Origin: Bacillota bacterium
GTDB taxonomy: Bacteria; Bacillota; Clostridia; Lachnospirales; Lachnospiraceae
Length of the DNA: 53,639 bases
Reading direction: 5' to 3'
Assembly: GCA_023411215.1 (NCBI GenBank)
Contig: JAEYOY010000046.1
Location: forward strand, 1-53,639
The translations under genes were made by a program, and so were the position numbers. The notes beneath the pieces were generated by a model that saw only the letters and a program-made list of their open reading frames with translations, was not told the DNA's origin and did no database searches. The first letter of the stretch is position 1; each line of letters begins with the position of its first letter. Below are positions 7,819 to 16,702 of this stretch, piece after piece.

Positions 7819-8624
7819 GGGAGGATAATTTAATTATTGTAAGAGGTGCAGGGGATATTGCGACAGGAACAATACAGAAGCTGGTACGGGCCGGTTACTT
7901 CGTATTAGCAACAGAGGTCGACAGACCATCAGCAATCCGAAGGCAGGTAGCATTATCGGAAGCGGTATATGAGGGAAGCTTCACAGTGGAAGACATTACA
8001 GCGGTTTGCGTAGAATCGATTGCAGAAGCCCGCAAGGTAATGAACACCGGTCAGGTTGCAATCCTGGTAGATCCATCCTGCAAGCTTCTTTCCGAATTAC
8101 AACCCCTTGCTGTAGTTGATGCCATCCTTGCAAAGAAGAATTTAGGTACCACAAGAGAGATGGCTCCGATTACGGTGGCATTAGGTCCGGGCTTTGAGGC
8201 AGGAGCAGAGGTTGATGTGGTGATTGAGACCATGCGTGGGCATGATCTTGGACGGCTTATCTTCCGGGGTAGAGCTAAACCGAATACCGGAGTGCCCGGA
8301 ATGATTGAAGGAATGGGGAAGGAAAGAGTAATTCATGCACCTGCCAGTGGAATTATTTCCGATCGAGCTGCAATTAGTGATATAATAGAAAAGGATCAAA
8401 TAATAGCAGAAATAGATGGTTTCCCTGTTATTGCGACGATGGATGGAGTTCTTCGGGGACTCATTCGAGATGGCTTTAGAGTACATCAGGGTCTTAAGAT
8501 TGCAGATATCGATCCGAGAGCTTCTGAGAAAGAGAATTGCTTTACCATATCGGATAAAGCAAGATGCATCGGAGGAGCAGTCTTGGAGGCAGTCCTTCTA
8601 CTCAAAAAACTCAGACATCTGTAA
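7815..8624 (+). CDS. yqeB: Selenium-dependent molybdenum hydroxylase system protein, YqeB family
   Basis: 269 residues beginning IVRGAGDIATGTIQKLVRAG, a dinucleotide-binding (Rossmann-like) opening, and containing GPGFEAGAEVDVVIETMRGHDLGRLI, then GPVPG-type and APASG segments that match the family named EF2563/YqeB. The family was defined by comparative genomics through its association with orphan selD and xdh-type hydroxylases; its biochemical role is unknown, presumably in making or inserting the labile selenium cofactor. The start codon overlaps the stop of yedF by four bases. A 112-base gap follows before the cysteine desulfurase. The family identity is quite sure, the function is not. 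Confidence 0.88.
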   Translation: MREDNLIIVRGAGDIATGTIQKLVRAGYFVLATEVDRPSAIRRQVALSEAVYEGSFTVEDITAVCVESIAEARKVMNTGQVAILVDPSCKLLSELQPLAVVDAILAKKNLGTTREMAPITVALGPGFEAGAEVDVVIETMRGHDLGRLIFRGRAKPNTGVPGMIEGMGKERVIHAPASGIISDRAAISDIIEKDQIIAEIDGFPVIATMDGVLRGLIRDGFRVHQGLKIADIDPRASEKENCFTISDKARCIGGAVLEAVLLLKKLRHL

Positions 8625-8736
8625 TGAACATAATTAATTATAAAGAGTTATTTTGCACTAATATTAACATAGTGTAAGCATGACATCCTATGCTTCACGG
8701 TGTATAAATCTATTCTTCAGCAGTCGGAGGCGGTAT

Positions 8737-9879
8737 ATGATCTATCTTGATAATGCAGCAACCTCATATCATAAACCAAAGGCCGTAGCCGAGGCAGTCT
8801 ATGAGGCTATACAGGGAACGGGTAATAGTGGTCGAGGTGCCCATGAGGCTTCCCTCGAGGCCGGAAGGATCCTGCTTCAGACCAGACTCGAGCTTGCACA
8901 GCTATTTCAGGTGGGAGATCCCTCCAGGGTGGTGTTTACCTCCAATGCTACGGAGAGCCTTAATCTTGCAATAAAAGGTCTGTTAAAGCCGGGAGATCAT
9001 TGTATTACGACGGCTATGGAGCATAACAGCGTACTTCGTCCACTCTATCATATGGAGGAACAGGGGGTAGAGCTAACGCTTCTTCCTCTTAACGAGAAGG
9101 GGTGCATCGATTTAAGAGAGCTAGAGTCGGCAATCAAGGAGAATACCAAAGCCGTTGCGATTACCCATGCTTCCAATGTCACAGGGAATGTGAATGATAT
9201 CAATTGGATTGGAAGGCTCTGTAACAGGTATAAGCTTTTATTCCTATTGGATGCCTCACAAAGTGCGGGAATTCTTCCGATTGATATGGAGCAGCAAAAC
9301 ATATCAGCGCTTTGCTGCTCCGGACATAAGGGGCTGATGGGACCACAGGGTATCGGTATTCTCGATTTAGGAGAAAATGTAATGCCAACTGCTCTCAAGG
9401 TAGGAGGGACAGGTACAGACAGCTTTTCTCATGGGATGCCGGCAAAACTGCCGGAAGCACTCGAGGCAGGAACACAGAATACCCATGGCATAGCCGGACT
9501 GTATGCGGCTTGCCGCTACATTAAGGAATATGGCATTGAGAATATCTATCAGAGGGCAAGTAGTCTTGCAGCATTGTTCTATAAAGAGATAAGGCAGATT
9601 CCCGGAATAAAAATATATGGTGATCCCGAGGCTGCCCTACGGGTACCGGTCATAGCCTTGAATGTACTTAACCTTGCTTCCGGTGAGATAACCGATGAAC
9701 TCTATCAGCGATTCGGTATTGCAACCCGCTCCGGAGCCCATTGTGCTCCCCTGCTCCATGAGGCCTTTCATACGAAGGAACAGGGTATGGTTCGATTTAG
9801 CTTCTCCCACTTCAATACGGAAGACGAGATCAGTGCTGCGGTTAATGCTCTCAAGAGTTTGGTGGAGGAATATGGATGA
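8737..9879 (+). CDS. Cysteine desulfurase / selenocysteine lyase-like protein of the selenium cluster
   Basis: 380-residue class V aminotransferase. YLDNAATSYHKP opens the protein; THASNVTGN and LLDASQSAG precede the PLP-binding lysine in CCSGHKG (Lys198), and the substrate-attacking cysteine lies in RSGAHCAPLLHE (Cys336). It should release sulfur or selenium from cysteine or selenocysteine as a protein-bound persulfide or selenide. The particular subfamily (EF2568-like) is tied to selD/yqeB clusters, suggesting it supplies selenium for selenophosphate or for the hydroxylase cofactor. The ATG at 8737 follows GGAGGCGG; an upstream ATG at 8680 lacks a site and adds residues not found in the family. 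Its stop overlaps the DUF3343 start. Confidence 0.9.
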   Translation: MIYLDNAATSYHKPKAVAEAVYEAIQGTGNSGRGAHEASLEAGRILLQTRLELAQLFQVGDPSRVVFTSNATESLNLAIKGLLKPGDHCITTAMEHNSVLRPLYHMEEQGVELTLLPLNEKGCIDLRELESAIKENTKAVAITHASNVTGNVNDINWIGRLCNRYKLLFLLDASQSAGILPIDMEQQNISALCCSGHKGLMGPQGIGILDLGENVMPTALKVGGTGTDSFSHGMPAKLPEALEAGTQNTHGIAGLYAACRYIKEYGIENIYQRASSLAALFYKEIRQIPGIKIYGDPEAALRVPVIALNVLNLASGEITDELYQRFGIATRSGAHCAPLLHEAFHTKEQGMVRFSFSHFNTEDEISAAVNALKSLVEEYG

Positions 9880-10112
9880 GACAGAAGGAAATGCAATGTA
9901 TCATAACCTTTCATACGACAACGGAGGCGATGCTTTTTGAACGTTCTGCCAAGGAAGCAGGCTTTATGGGACGTATCATACCTGTACCGAGGGAGATAAC
10001 AGCCGGCTGCGGCTTGTCCTGGAAGGATCATGTGAAGGTACGAGGGGACTTAGAGCGACTTCTTGAAGAGCAGAGATTGGGCTATGATCATATATACGAA
10101 TTAATGGTATGA
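9876..10112 (+). CDS. DUF3343 small protein, putative Se/S carrier
   Basis: 78 residues starting at an ATG that overlaps the desulfurase stop (ATGA). Its sequence (CIITFHTTTEAMLFERSAKE, then IIPVPREITAGCGLSWKD) is the DUF3343 pattern, in which the cysteine of the AGCGL motif is nearly invariant. DUF3343 genes typically sit next to cysteine desulfurases in selenium or sulfur clusters, so a carrier that accepts the sulfur or selenium atom on that cysteine is the likely role, but it is unproven. Translational coupling with the desulfurase supports a direct partnership. Confidence 0.85.
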   Translation: MRQKEMQCIITFHTTTEAMLFERSAKEAGFMGRIIPVPREITAGCGLSWKDHVKVRGDLERLLEEQRLGYDHIYELMV

Positions 10113-10222
10113 TAACAAAAGGACATAGTCCTTGACTACTAATCTGCCGAAACAGGATCAAAGTTTTATATTAGGAACAAGCTTTATGGATATCATAAGA
10201 ATATTTAATCCAAGGAGAGCTT

Positions 10223-11983
10223 ATGAGAGCTTGGTGTCAGAAGCAGCAAATATGGCGGGAGACCGACTCCCTATCGGAGGCGTTTGGCTTACAGGACTTC
10301 CTTAAGGGGAGTATAGCGGTAATTGGTGCAGGAGGAAAGACCTCTGCGATTTTTCAATTAGCCAGGGAATTTGCAGACAGAGACTTGCGGGTAATCATAA
10401 CCACGACAACCCGAATGTTTCGTGAACCGGGGGCTCTGGCTACAACGCTGACAGAGGCAAGAATGCTATTGGAGCATCAATCCGTGGTGTTCGTAGGAAA
10501 ACAGGCGGAGAATGGCAAGATCGCCGGGTTAGAGGATGAGCAGGCAAAGGAGTTGACTCAGATTGCAGATATTATCCTTGTAGAGTCAGATGGATCAAAG
10601 CGTTTACCTCTTAAGGTTCCGGCAGCACATGAGCCGGTTTTGCCATTGGGTGTGGACCGAATCATTCTTGTAGCAGGGTTATCGGGAATCGGAGCTAAGC
10701 TGTCGTGCTGCTGTCATCGAGCGGAGCTTGTCGGAGAATTACTCAAGGTACCCTCCGACCATATAATTGTGCCGGAGGATATAGCTAAGATGGTGAAAAA
10801 GGGATATCTTGATCGGATAATACCGGAGGAAGTGCAGGTGTCCATCCTCTTGAATCAAGCAGATAATGAGGAGCTTCGTAGGATGGGCGAAGGGATAGCG
10901 AATGGAATCGCTCCCTACTCATGCGTGATAGCCAGACTATTGGAGAATAGCGAGGAGGAAACAATGAAGAATTATATTCAGGAGTTAAATCATTATCTTA
11001 CCGAAAAGGGCAGTGTTAAGACCTGTGTTGCGATAAGCGGAGAATTAGCGGGCAAACACCTGATATGGGATAGAGATCAGCTTTTATACACGGAGGAAGA
11101 GGATATACTCAAATGGAAGGGGTTTCTCGCCGGATTGGAAGCAGCGAAGCCTTGTTTCCTTACAGAGCTTGATGGAAGTCAATATTATGTAGAGCTTCTT
11201 ACCAGTACTCCGAGGCTGATCATCTTTGGTGGAGGCCATATCTCCGTGCCCATGGCGCAGCTAGGAAAGATATTAGGTTTTGAAGTGACCGTAATTGATG
11301 ATCGTCCAGAATTTGTAACCGCAGAGCGATTTAAGGATGCAGACCGTTTGATCTGCTGTGACTATGATCAAGCCTTTTTGGAGCTTAAGGATTATAAGAA
11401 TAGTTATTATGTGGTGGTTACGCCAGGCCATAAAAAGGATCTTCAAAGTGTGAGAAATATATTGAACCGAAGCTATGCTTATGTTGGAATGATCGGAAGC
11501 AAAGTAAAGGTTGCCAAGGTTCAGAAAGCCCTTATGGAAGAAGGATTCTCGGAAGAGAAGAGGAGGGAGCTTCATGCACCCATTGGTCTTTCTCTCGGGG
11601 GGCAGACTCCGTCAGAAATTGCTGTGAGTATTGCTGCTGAGATAATAAGAGAGCGAAATCTGGTTCCCACCGGTGTGATAGAGGAAGAGGTCCTTAACGG
11701 AATACTTAAGGATACAGCACCCTTAATTCAGGCTATGATTATTGAAAAACGTGGCTCCTCTCCCCGAGGGAACGGAAGTCGTATGCTGGTGAAGGGTGAT
11801 GGTTCTATCCGCGGAACTATCGGTGGTGGATCGGTGGAGTTTGCAGCCATTCAAAAAAGCCAGGCTATGTTGACAACAGGCGAGAGCTTTGCAGTGGAAG
11901 AATATATTCTATCCGATGCGGAAGGGGCTACTCTGGGAATGGTATGCGGTGGTATTATTAAGGTACTATTTGAACGAGTGTAA
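10223..11983 (+). CDS. YqeC-XdhC fusion: selenium cofactor and molybdenum cofactor insertion protein
   Basis: 586 residues in three blocks. Residues about 20-290 are YqeC: a P-loop-like IAVIGAGGKTSAIFQLA, TTTTRMF, LVESDGSKRLPLKVPAAHEPV and GLSGIGAKL. Residues about 330-480 are the Rossmann domain of XdhC (LIIFGGGHISVPMAQLGKIL, VIDDRPEF, YVGMIGS, HAPIGLSLGGQTPSEIAVSI). Residues about 485-586 are the XdhC/CoxI domain (EKRGSSPRGNGSRMLVKGDG, GTIGGGSVE, GMVCGG). In classical XdhC the CoxI block is N-terminal and the Rossmann block C-terminal; here the order is reversed. XdhC binds molybdenum cofactor, promotes its terminal sulfuration and inserts it into xanthine dehydrogenase; YqeC is a selenium-hydroxylase marker of unknown reaction. 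The fusion suggests the two steps are coupled. The start has AAGGAGAG upstream. Confidence 0.9.
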   Translation: MRAWCQKQQIWRETDSLSEAFGLQDFLKGSIAVIGAGGKTSAIFQLAREFADRDLRVIITTTTRMFREPGALATTLTEARMLLEHQSVVFVGKQAENGKIAGLEDEQAKELTQIADIILVESDGSKRLPLKVPAAHEPVLPLGVDRIILVAGLSGIGAKLSCCCHRAELVGELLKVPSDHIIVPEDIAKMVKKGYLDRIIPEEVQVSILLNQADNEELRRMGEGIANGIAPYSCVIARLLENSEEETMKNYIQELNHYLTEKGSVKTCVAISGELAGKHLIWDRDQLLYTEEEDILKWKGFLAGLEAAKPCFLTELDGSQYYVELLTSTPRLIIFGGGHISVPMAQLGKILGFEVTVIDDRPEFVTAERFKDADRLICCDYDQAFLELKDYKNSYYVVVTPGHKKDLQSVRNILNRSYAYVGMIGSKVKVAKVQKALMEEGFSEEKRRELHAPIGLSLGGQTPSEIAVSIAAEIIRERNLVPTGVIEEEVLNGILKDTAPLIQAMIIEKRGSSPRGNGSRMLVKGDGSIRGTIGGGSVEFAAIQKSQAMLTTGESFAVEEYILSDAEGATLGMVCGGIIKVLFERV

Positions 11984-12138
11984 GAACCTCAAGCTGAATG
12001 TAATCGCAGTTAATTAGCTTCAGAACAGCATGAATAGTAGATTGGGTAATGGACAGAGGCATACATCATTTTATAGTAGGTTATTAGCATGTTTATAATA
12101 GAATGTTGCGGTAGGAATGCAGCCGGACGGAGGTATCA

Positions 12139-13158
12139 ATGGATAAAGTAAGGGTACAGGATGCAATTGGCATGGTATTATGTCATGATCTAACGGAGAT
12201 CATCCCGGGAGAGCATAAAGGTGTTGCCTTCAAAAAGGGGCATATTATAGAGGAGAAGGATATCGAGAAGCTTCTGGATATCGGAAAAAGACATATCTAT
12301 GTCTGGAATCTGGAGGAGGGCTTTGTACATGAAAATGATGCTGCAGCTCGTATGATCAAGGCTGCCTGCGGCGAGGGACTCTCCTTTTCAGAGGTGAAGG
12401 AAGGAAAGATTGATTTTAAAGCCGGTGTGAACGGTGTCTTAAAGATTAACAGAGAGACGTTATATCAGGTGAATGCCTTAGGCGATATCTGCTTCGCGAC
12501 AATTCACGGAGATAAGCAGATTGAAACCGGTAAATTGATTGGCGGCTGCCGTGTCATTCCGCTCGTGGTAGAAGAAGCTAAGCTAGTCGAGTTTGAGAAC
12601 ATATGTAAACAATCCGGGCCGATTGTCCAGGTAAAATCCTTCCCTAAGACGAGAATAGGAATCGTTACAACGGGGTCGGAGGTGAAGGAAGGCAGGATAA
12701 CGGATAAGTTCGGACCGGTCCTTCGCAATAAAGCAAAGGAGATCAATTCCGAAGTAATCGGTCAGATCTTTACCGGTGATGAGAAGGAAGAGATTGTGAA
12801 AGCGATTGAGTACTATATTGAACAGGGTGTGGATCTGATCGAGGTTACCGGTGGCATGAGTGTGGATCCGGATGACATGACCCCTTCGGCGATCAAAAGT
12901 CTGGGAGGAGAATTTGTTACTTACGGTGCACCGGTGCTTCCCGGCGCCATGTTCTTACTTTCCTATGTGAAAGGAATTCCAGTAGTAGGACTTCCGGGGT
13001 GTGTTATGTATGTAAAAAGGTCTATCTTCGACTTGGTGGTTCCTCGTATTCTTACCGGAGAACGTCTGACAAGAGAGGATTTTATTCATTTGGCATATGG
13101 AGGTCAATGTGTGAACTGCCCGGTATGTACATATCCGGACTGTGGCTTTGGCGCTTAA
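12139..13158 (+). CDS. Molybdopterin-binding protein (MoeA/MogA-like) with C-terminal cysteine motif
   Basis: 339 residues. The C-terminal half (about 170-300) is a MoaB/MogA-type molybdopterin-binding fold: IGIVTTGSEVKEGRI, then VTGGMSVDPDDMTPSAIKS, and GAPVLPGAMFLLSY ending in VVGLPGCVMY. The N-terminal part resembles the linker regions of MoeA but is shorter, so this is not a full MoeA. The last 20 residues hold CVNCPVCTYPDCGFG, four cysteines that look like a metal or iron-sulfur site. Paralogues of this type occur in selenium-dependent hydroxylase clusters and probably handle adenylated molybdopterin or molybdate insertion; that is inference from fold and context. The ATG follows ACGGAGG by six bases. 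moaC starts 27 bases after the stop. Confidence 0.82.
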   Translation: MDKVRVQDAIGMVLCHDLTEIIPGEHKGVAFKKGHIIEEKDIEKLLDIGKRHIYVWNLEEGFVHENDAAARMIKAACGEGLSFSEVKEGKIDFKAGVNGVLKINRETLYQVNALGDICFATIHGDKQIETGKLIGGCRVIPLVVEEAKLVEFENICKQSGPIVQVKSFPKTRIGIVTTGSEVKEGRITDKFGPVLRNKAKEINSEVIGQIFTGDEKEEIVKAIEYYIEQGVDLIEVTGGMSVDPDDMTPSAIKSLGGEFVTYGAPVLPGAMFLLSYVKGIPVVGLPGCVMYVKRSIFDLVVPRILTGERLTREDFIHLAYGGQCVNCPVCTYPDCGFGA

Positions 13159-13184
13159 ATGCGGATACGGAGGATTCGAGGGAC

Positions 13185-13679
13185 ATGAAGGAATTAACCC
13201 ATTTTGATCAAAGTGGTAATGCCATTATGGTGGATGTATCAGAGAAGGAGATCACGAAGCGCACAGCGATAGCTAAGGGTACCATTCGTGTCAGCAGGGA
13301 AGTATTCCAGGCAATCAAGGAAGGAACCAGTAAGAAGGGAGATGTTCTTGGTGTTGCCAGAGTTGCCGGAATTATGGGAGCGAAGAAGACTTCAGAGCTG
13401 ATTCCGATGTGCCACATCCTCGCTTTGGAAAAGTGCAGTGTAGATTTTGAACTTAAGGAAGAGGAATTGGAGGTTGTTGCTACCTGTCTTGTAAAGACCA
13501 CCGGAAAGACGGGTGTGGAGATGGAAGCACTGACCGGTGTCAATATAGCCTTACTGACAATCTATGATATGTGCAAGGCAATCGATAAGACTATGGTGAT
13601 CACGGAGGTCTATCTCTGTGAGAAGACCGGCGGCAAGAGCGGCGATGTAATAAATATGCCACAGATGCTGCAGAGGTAA
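13185..13679 (+). CDS. moaC: Cyclic pyranopterin monophosphate synthase MoaC
   Basis: 164 residues, the standard length. MoaC converts the MoaA product (3',8-cyclo-7,8-dihydro-GTP) into cyclic pyranopterin monophosphate, the first stable molybdopterin precursor. Signatures include LTHFDQSGNAIMVDVSEK, the GVARVAGIMGAKKTSELIPM-type segment with CHILAL, and VEMEALTGVNIALLTIYDMC near the C-terminus with the conserved lysine in CKAIDK. A longer in-frame reading from 12999 overlaps the preceding gene; I choose the ATG at 13185, eleven bases after a GGAGG. It is part of the contiguous cofactor operon. Confidence 0.96.
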   Translation: MKELTHFDQSGNAIMVDVSEKEITKRTAIAKGTIRVSREVFQAIKEGTSKKGDVLGVARVAGIMGAKKTSELIPMCHILALEKCSVDFELKEEELEVVATCLVKTTGKTGVEMEALTGVNIALLTIYDMCKAIDKTMVITEVYLCEKTGGKSGDVINMPQMLQR

Positions 13680-13741
13680 TGTTGAAAACATAATTCAGCT
13701 AGATACAGAAGAGGTTAGAGGCCTTATGATAGGAGATATCC

Positions 13742-14179
13742 ATGAATAATAAAGGAATCGTAAGAGCTGTATGCATCAGTGAGAAAAGAGGCACACAGAA
13801 GATTAATATAAAAGAAGCCAACTTTATTAAAGACTACGGGATTGAAGATGACGCTCATGCAGGTAACTGGCACCGACAGGTCAGCTTAATCTCCTATGAG
13901 AAGATTGAAGCCTTCAATACCAGGGGAGCACAGGTGGAGGACGGCGCTTTCGGGGAGAACCTGATTGTGGAGGGCTTTGATTTTCGCGAGCTTCCGGTTG
14001 GTACCAGATTTCAGTGTAATGAGGTCCTTTTGGAGCTTACTCAGATTGGTAAGGAGTGTCATAATCATTGTCAGATCTATGATAAGATGGGAGAATGCAT
14101 CATGCCGAAGGAGGGTGTATTTGCCAGAGTGCTTCAGGGAGGCACCATAAAGATAGGAGATGTGATGAGGATTGTTTAG
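13742..14179 (+). CDS. MOSC-domain protein
   Basis: 145 residues with the MOSC pattern: a GIVRAVCISEKRGT opening, DAHAGNWHRQVSLIS, GAFGENLIVEGFD, and GKECHNHCQIY with the conserved cysteine followed by IMPKEGVFARV. MOSC domains bind molybdenum cofactor and occur in cofactor sulfurases and carriers. Stand-alone MOSC proteins of this size beside moaC and mogA are common in clostridia and are thought to pass or modify the cofactor, but the reaction is not known. Its last eight bases overlap the mogA start. The ATG at 13742 follows AGGAGATATCC. Confidence 0.88.
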   Translation: MNNKGIVRAVCISEKRGTQKINIKEANFIKDYGIEDDAHAGNWHRQVSLISYEKIEAFNTRGAQVEDGAFGENLIVEGFDFRELPVGTRFQCNEVLLELTQIGKECHNHCQIYDKMGECIMPKEGVFARVLQGGTIKIGDVMRIV

Positions 14180-14660
14180 AGTAGGAATAATTACAGCAAG
14201 TGATAAGGGAAGTGCGGGTGAGCGCATCGATGTCAGTGGAGAGAGAATAAGAAGCATCGTAGTGGAGCATGGCTACGAGGTGAGTTTCTATCAGATACTG
14301 CCCGATGAGAAGGGGATTCTTCAGGAGACGATGAGGCAGCTCTGTGATGAGAATACAGTGGATCTGCTACTGACGACCGGAGGTACGGGATTCTCTATGA
14401 GAGATGTCACACCGGAGGCTACGATTGCGATTGCAGAGAGAATGGTGCCGGGGATTGCTGAAGCGATTCGAGCCTATTCCATGACAATTACAAAGAGAGC
14501 GATGCTGAGCCGAGGTGTAGCAGCCATTCGTAAGAGTACCCTGATTATCAATCTGCCCGGAAGTCCTAAGGCAGTTGAGGAAAGCCTGACCTATATTATT
14601 GAGGAGATTAAGCATGGACTTGAGATTCTTAAGGGAGAGGCCGGAGAATGTGCAAGATAA
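14172..14660 (+). CDS. mogA: Molybdopterin adenylyltransferase MogA/MoaB family
   Basis: 162 residues. The fold starts with VGIITASDKGSAGERIDVSG, carries the molybdopterin-binding TTGGTGFSMRDVTPEATIAI, and has LSRGVAAIRKSTLIINLPGSPKAVEE near the end. These are the canonical MogA/MoaB motifs; MogA adenylates molybdopterin before molybdate insertion. The only possible start in this frame is the TTG at 14172 (an in-frame stop lies two codons upstream). It overlaps the MOSC stop, with GATGAGGA acting as a Shine-Dalgarno. MogA versus MoaB cannot be separated by eye, but the location within a moa cluster favours MogA function. Confidence 0.92.
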   Translation: MFRVGIITASDKGSAGERIDVSGERIRSIVVEHGYEVSFYQILPDEKGILQETMRQLCDENTVDLLLTTGGTGFSMRDVTPEATIAIAERMVPGIAEAIRAYSMTITKRAMLSRGVAAIRKSTLIINLPGSPKAVEESLTYIIEEIKHGLEILKGEAGECAR

Positions 14661-14724
14661 AAACATTTATCTAACAGGGTGAAGAGCGTATATGGTCGCA
14701 GTAAACGAAGGAAAGGCGTATAAT

Positions 14725-15699
14725 ATGCAGGATAAACTAAATCGAAGGATTGATTATATCAGAATTTCATTAACCGACCATTGTAATCTGCGCTGCTGCT
14801 ACTGTATGCCGGATACAGCGAAGGATTTCCTGAATCAGGCGCAGCTGATGACCTGTGAGGAAATCTTAACTATAACAAAGCTTATGGCAAGAAACGGAAT
14901 CAAGAAAGTGAAACTTACGGGAGGAGAGCCCCTGCTCCGTGAGGATATTGCAGATATAGTCCGTGCGATTCGAAGCATTCCACAGATAGAACAGGTTACC
15001 TTGACAACCAATGGAGTTCTTTTGAGGGAGCAGATGAAGGAGCTTGCAAAAGCAGGACTTAACTCCATTAATATCAGCTTGGATACCAGAGACCCTAAGG
15101 CTTTTCGAAAGATTACAAGAAGGGATCTGTATGATCAGGTGTGGCAGGGAATCCGTGAAGTATTAAGCTATCCTGAGATCGATTTAAAGATTAACGTGGT
15201 ACCGATCGATAGCAATAAGGAGAATATTCTAAGGATGGCGGAGCTTGCAAGAGAGGAAAAGCTTGCAGTAAGATTTATTGAAATGATGCCAATTGGATAC
15301 GGTGTTAATTATCAGCTTTATGACGAGGAAGCTATCAAGGGCATTCTGGAAGAAGCTTACGGAAAGCTGCATCCCTTATCAAGAAACATAGGAAACGGTC
15401 CAGCGAAATACTACGAGCTGGAAGGCTTTGTAGGAAAAATAGGGTTTATCAGCGCAGTCTCCCATAAATTCTGTTCTGATTGTAATCGAATTCGTCTTAC
15501 CTCAGAAGGACTTCTCAAAACCTGTCTGCAGTATGGTGGAAAATTAAATCTGAAGGAGCTTCTGCGCCGTGGTACATCGGAGGATATATTGGAGCAGCTA
15601 ATCCTAGAGGAAGTATTCCAAAAGCCCTGTGGACATCACTTCTATGAGAAGGAGACAGAGAAAGACGAGAAGAGGTCTTTAGGTGCGATCGGTGGCTAG
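14725..15699 (+). CDS. moaA: GTP 3',8-cyclase MoaA
   Basis: 324 residues. This radical SAM enzyme starts molybdopterin synthesis from GTP. The SAM cluster motif is HCNLRCCYCMP (Cys20, Cys24, Cys27). TGGEPLLR and NVVPIDSNKENI follow, and the second cluster ligands lie in KFCSDCNRIRLTSEG...TCL. The protein ends in the Gly-Gly tail typical of MoaA. An ATG at 14692 is in frame with a weaker site; I prefer 14725, which follows AAGGAAAGG and matches the usual 'DKLNRRIDYIRISLTDHCN' start. Four bases separate the stop from the long form of the modA reading frame. Confidence 0.96.
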   Translation: MQDKLNRRIDYIRISLTDHCNLRCCYCMPDTAKDFLNQAQLMTCEEILTITKLMARNGIKKVKLTGGEPLLREDIADIVRAIRSIPQIEQVTLTTNGVLLREQMKELAKAGLNSINISLDTRDPKAFRKITRRDLYDQVWQGIREVLSYPEIDLKINVVPIDSNKENILRMAELAREEKLAVRFIEMMPIGYGVNYQLYDEEAIKGILEEAYGKLHPLSRNIGNGPAKYYELEGFVGKIGFISAVSHKFCSDCNRIRLTSEGLLKTCLQYGGKLNLKELLRRGTSEDILEQLILEEVFQKPCGHHFYEKETEKDEKRSLGAIGG

Positions 15700-15750
15700 A
15701 AGATGCGAAGTCAAAGAAGTCCTATGAATAAATTGAGGAGGATTTATGAA

Positions 15751-16584
15751 ATGAAACGATACTTGGTATTGTTTTTATGCTTCGCACTTGTTTCTGGAAT
15801 GCTCTCCGGTTGTAGTGTTAAAAAGACAGAGAAGGCTGAGGTTCAGGTCTTTATTGCTGCCAGCTTAAATACGGTTATGAAGGATATTGCAAAGGCTTAT
15901 CAGAAGGATCGTCCCGATGTAACGATTATATATAATGCGGACAGCTCGGGAAAATTATTGACTCAGATAGAAGAGGGCTATGAGTGTGATATCTTCTTCT
16001 CCGCAGCACAGAAGCAGATGGATCAGCTGGAGAAGGACGGTCTGGTAGTAGAAAGAACCAGGAAAAATGTTGTAAATAATCAATTGGTAGTTCTTACGAG
16101 CAAGGGCAGCAATACAAAGGTAACCGGACTGGAGAACCTGGGGGAAGCTTCTAGTCTTGCCTTAGCGGATGGCAGTGTTCCTGCCGGTAAATATACCAGG
16201 CAGGCCCTGACTAAGCTTGGAATTCTTGCAGAGAGTGAGGATGTATCAAAGATCACAACGCAGGAAGTATCAGCCGCACTTGGTGGAATTGAGATCAGTG
16301 AGCAAGGCAACGTAAGTAAGGTTTTGATTGCTGTTGTTGAAGGCTCCTGTGAAGTAGGAACCACCTATTTCTCTGATACCTATGGATATGAGGATAAGGT
16401 AGAAGTTCTTCAGAAGGTAAGCTATGATCTGACTGGAGATATCATCTATCCGGTTTGTCGGGTTAAGAACGAGGAAGCAGCTTCGTCGCAGGAAAAGGCA
16501 GCAGAGGATTTCTATCAGTTTATCATTTCAGATATGGCAAAAGCGATTTTTGACCAATATTATTTTGATACCAAGGTTGAGTAA
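15751..16584 (+). CDS. modA: Molybdate ABC transporter, substrate-binding lipoprotein ModA
   Basis: 277 residues. A signal peptide (MKRYLVLFLCFALVSGML) ends in the lipobox LSGC, so it is an extracellular lipoprotein. The mature part follows ModA: VFIAASLNTVMKDIAKAYQ, IIYNADSSGKLLTQIEEG, CDIFFSAAQKQMDQL, and a C-terminal VKNEEAASSQEKAAEDFYQF. It binds molybdate (or tungstate) for ModBC. The ATG at 15751 follows GAGGAGG by eight bases; a longer reading from 15703 would disrupt the signal peptide. Three consecutive genes modA, modB and modC end the cofactor operon, which makes molybdate supply part of the same unit. Confidence 0.93.
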   Translation: MKRYLVLFLCFALVSGMLSGCSVKKTEKAEVQVFIAASLNTVMKDIAKAYQKDRPDVTIIYNADSSGKLLTQIEEGYECDIFFSAAQKQMDQLEKDGLVVERTRKNVVNNQLVVLTSKGSNTKVTGLENLGEASSLALADGSVPAGKYTRQALTKLGILAESEDVSKITTQEVSAALGGIEISEQGNVSKVLIAVVEGSCEVGTTYFSDTYGYEDKVEVLQKVSYDLTGDIIYPVCRVKNEEAASSQEKAAEDFYQFIISDMAKAIFDQYYFDTKVE

Positions 16585-16702
16585 TCAAAGGGTCAGTAAA
16601 AAAGCATTACATAGATTGCTTCTATCCGTATGTTAATAAGAGGCTTAAGATAATGATAGATAGTTATAAGGCGGTAATCAGAGACAGGAAGGAGTGTGAT
16701 AT

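Noticed and set aside
12000..12138. Molybdenum cofactor riboswitch before the molybdopterin-binding gene
   Set aside because: The conserved segments of that RNA class could not be found.
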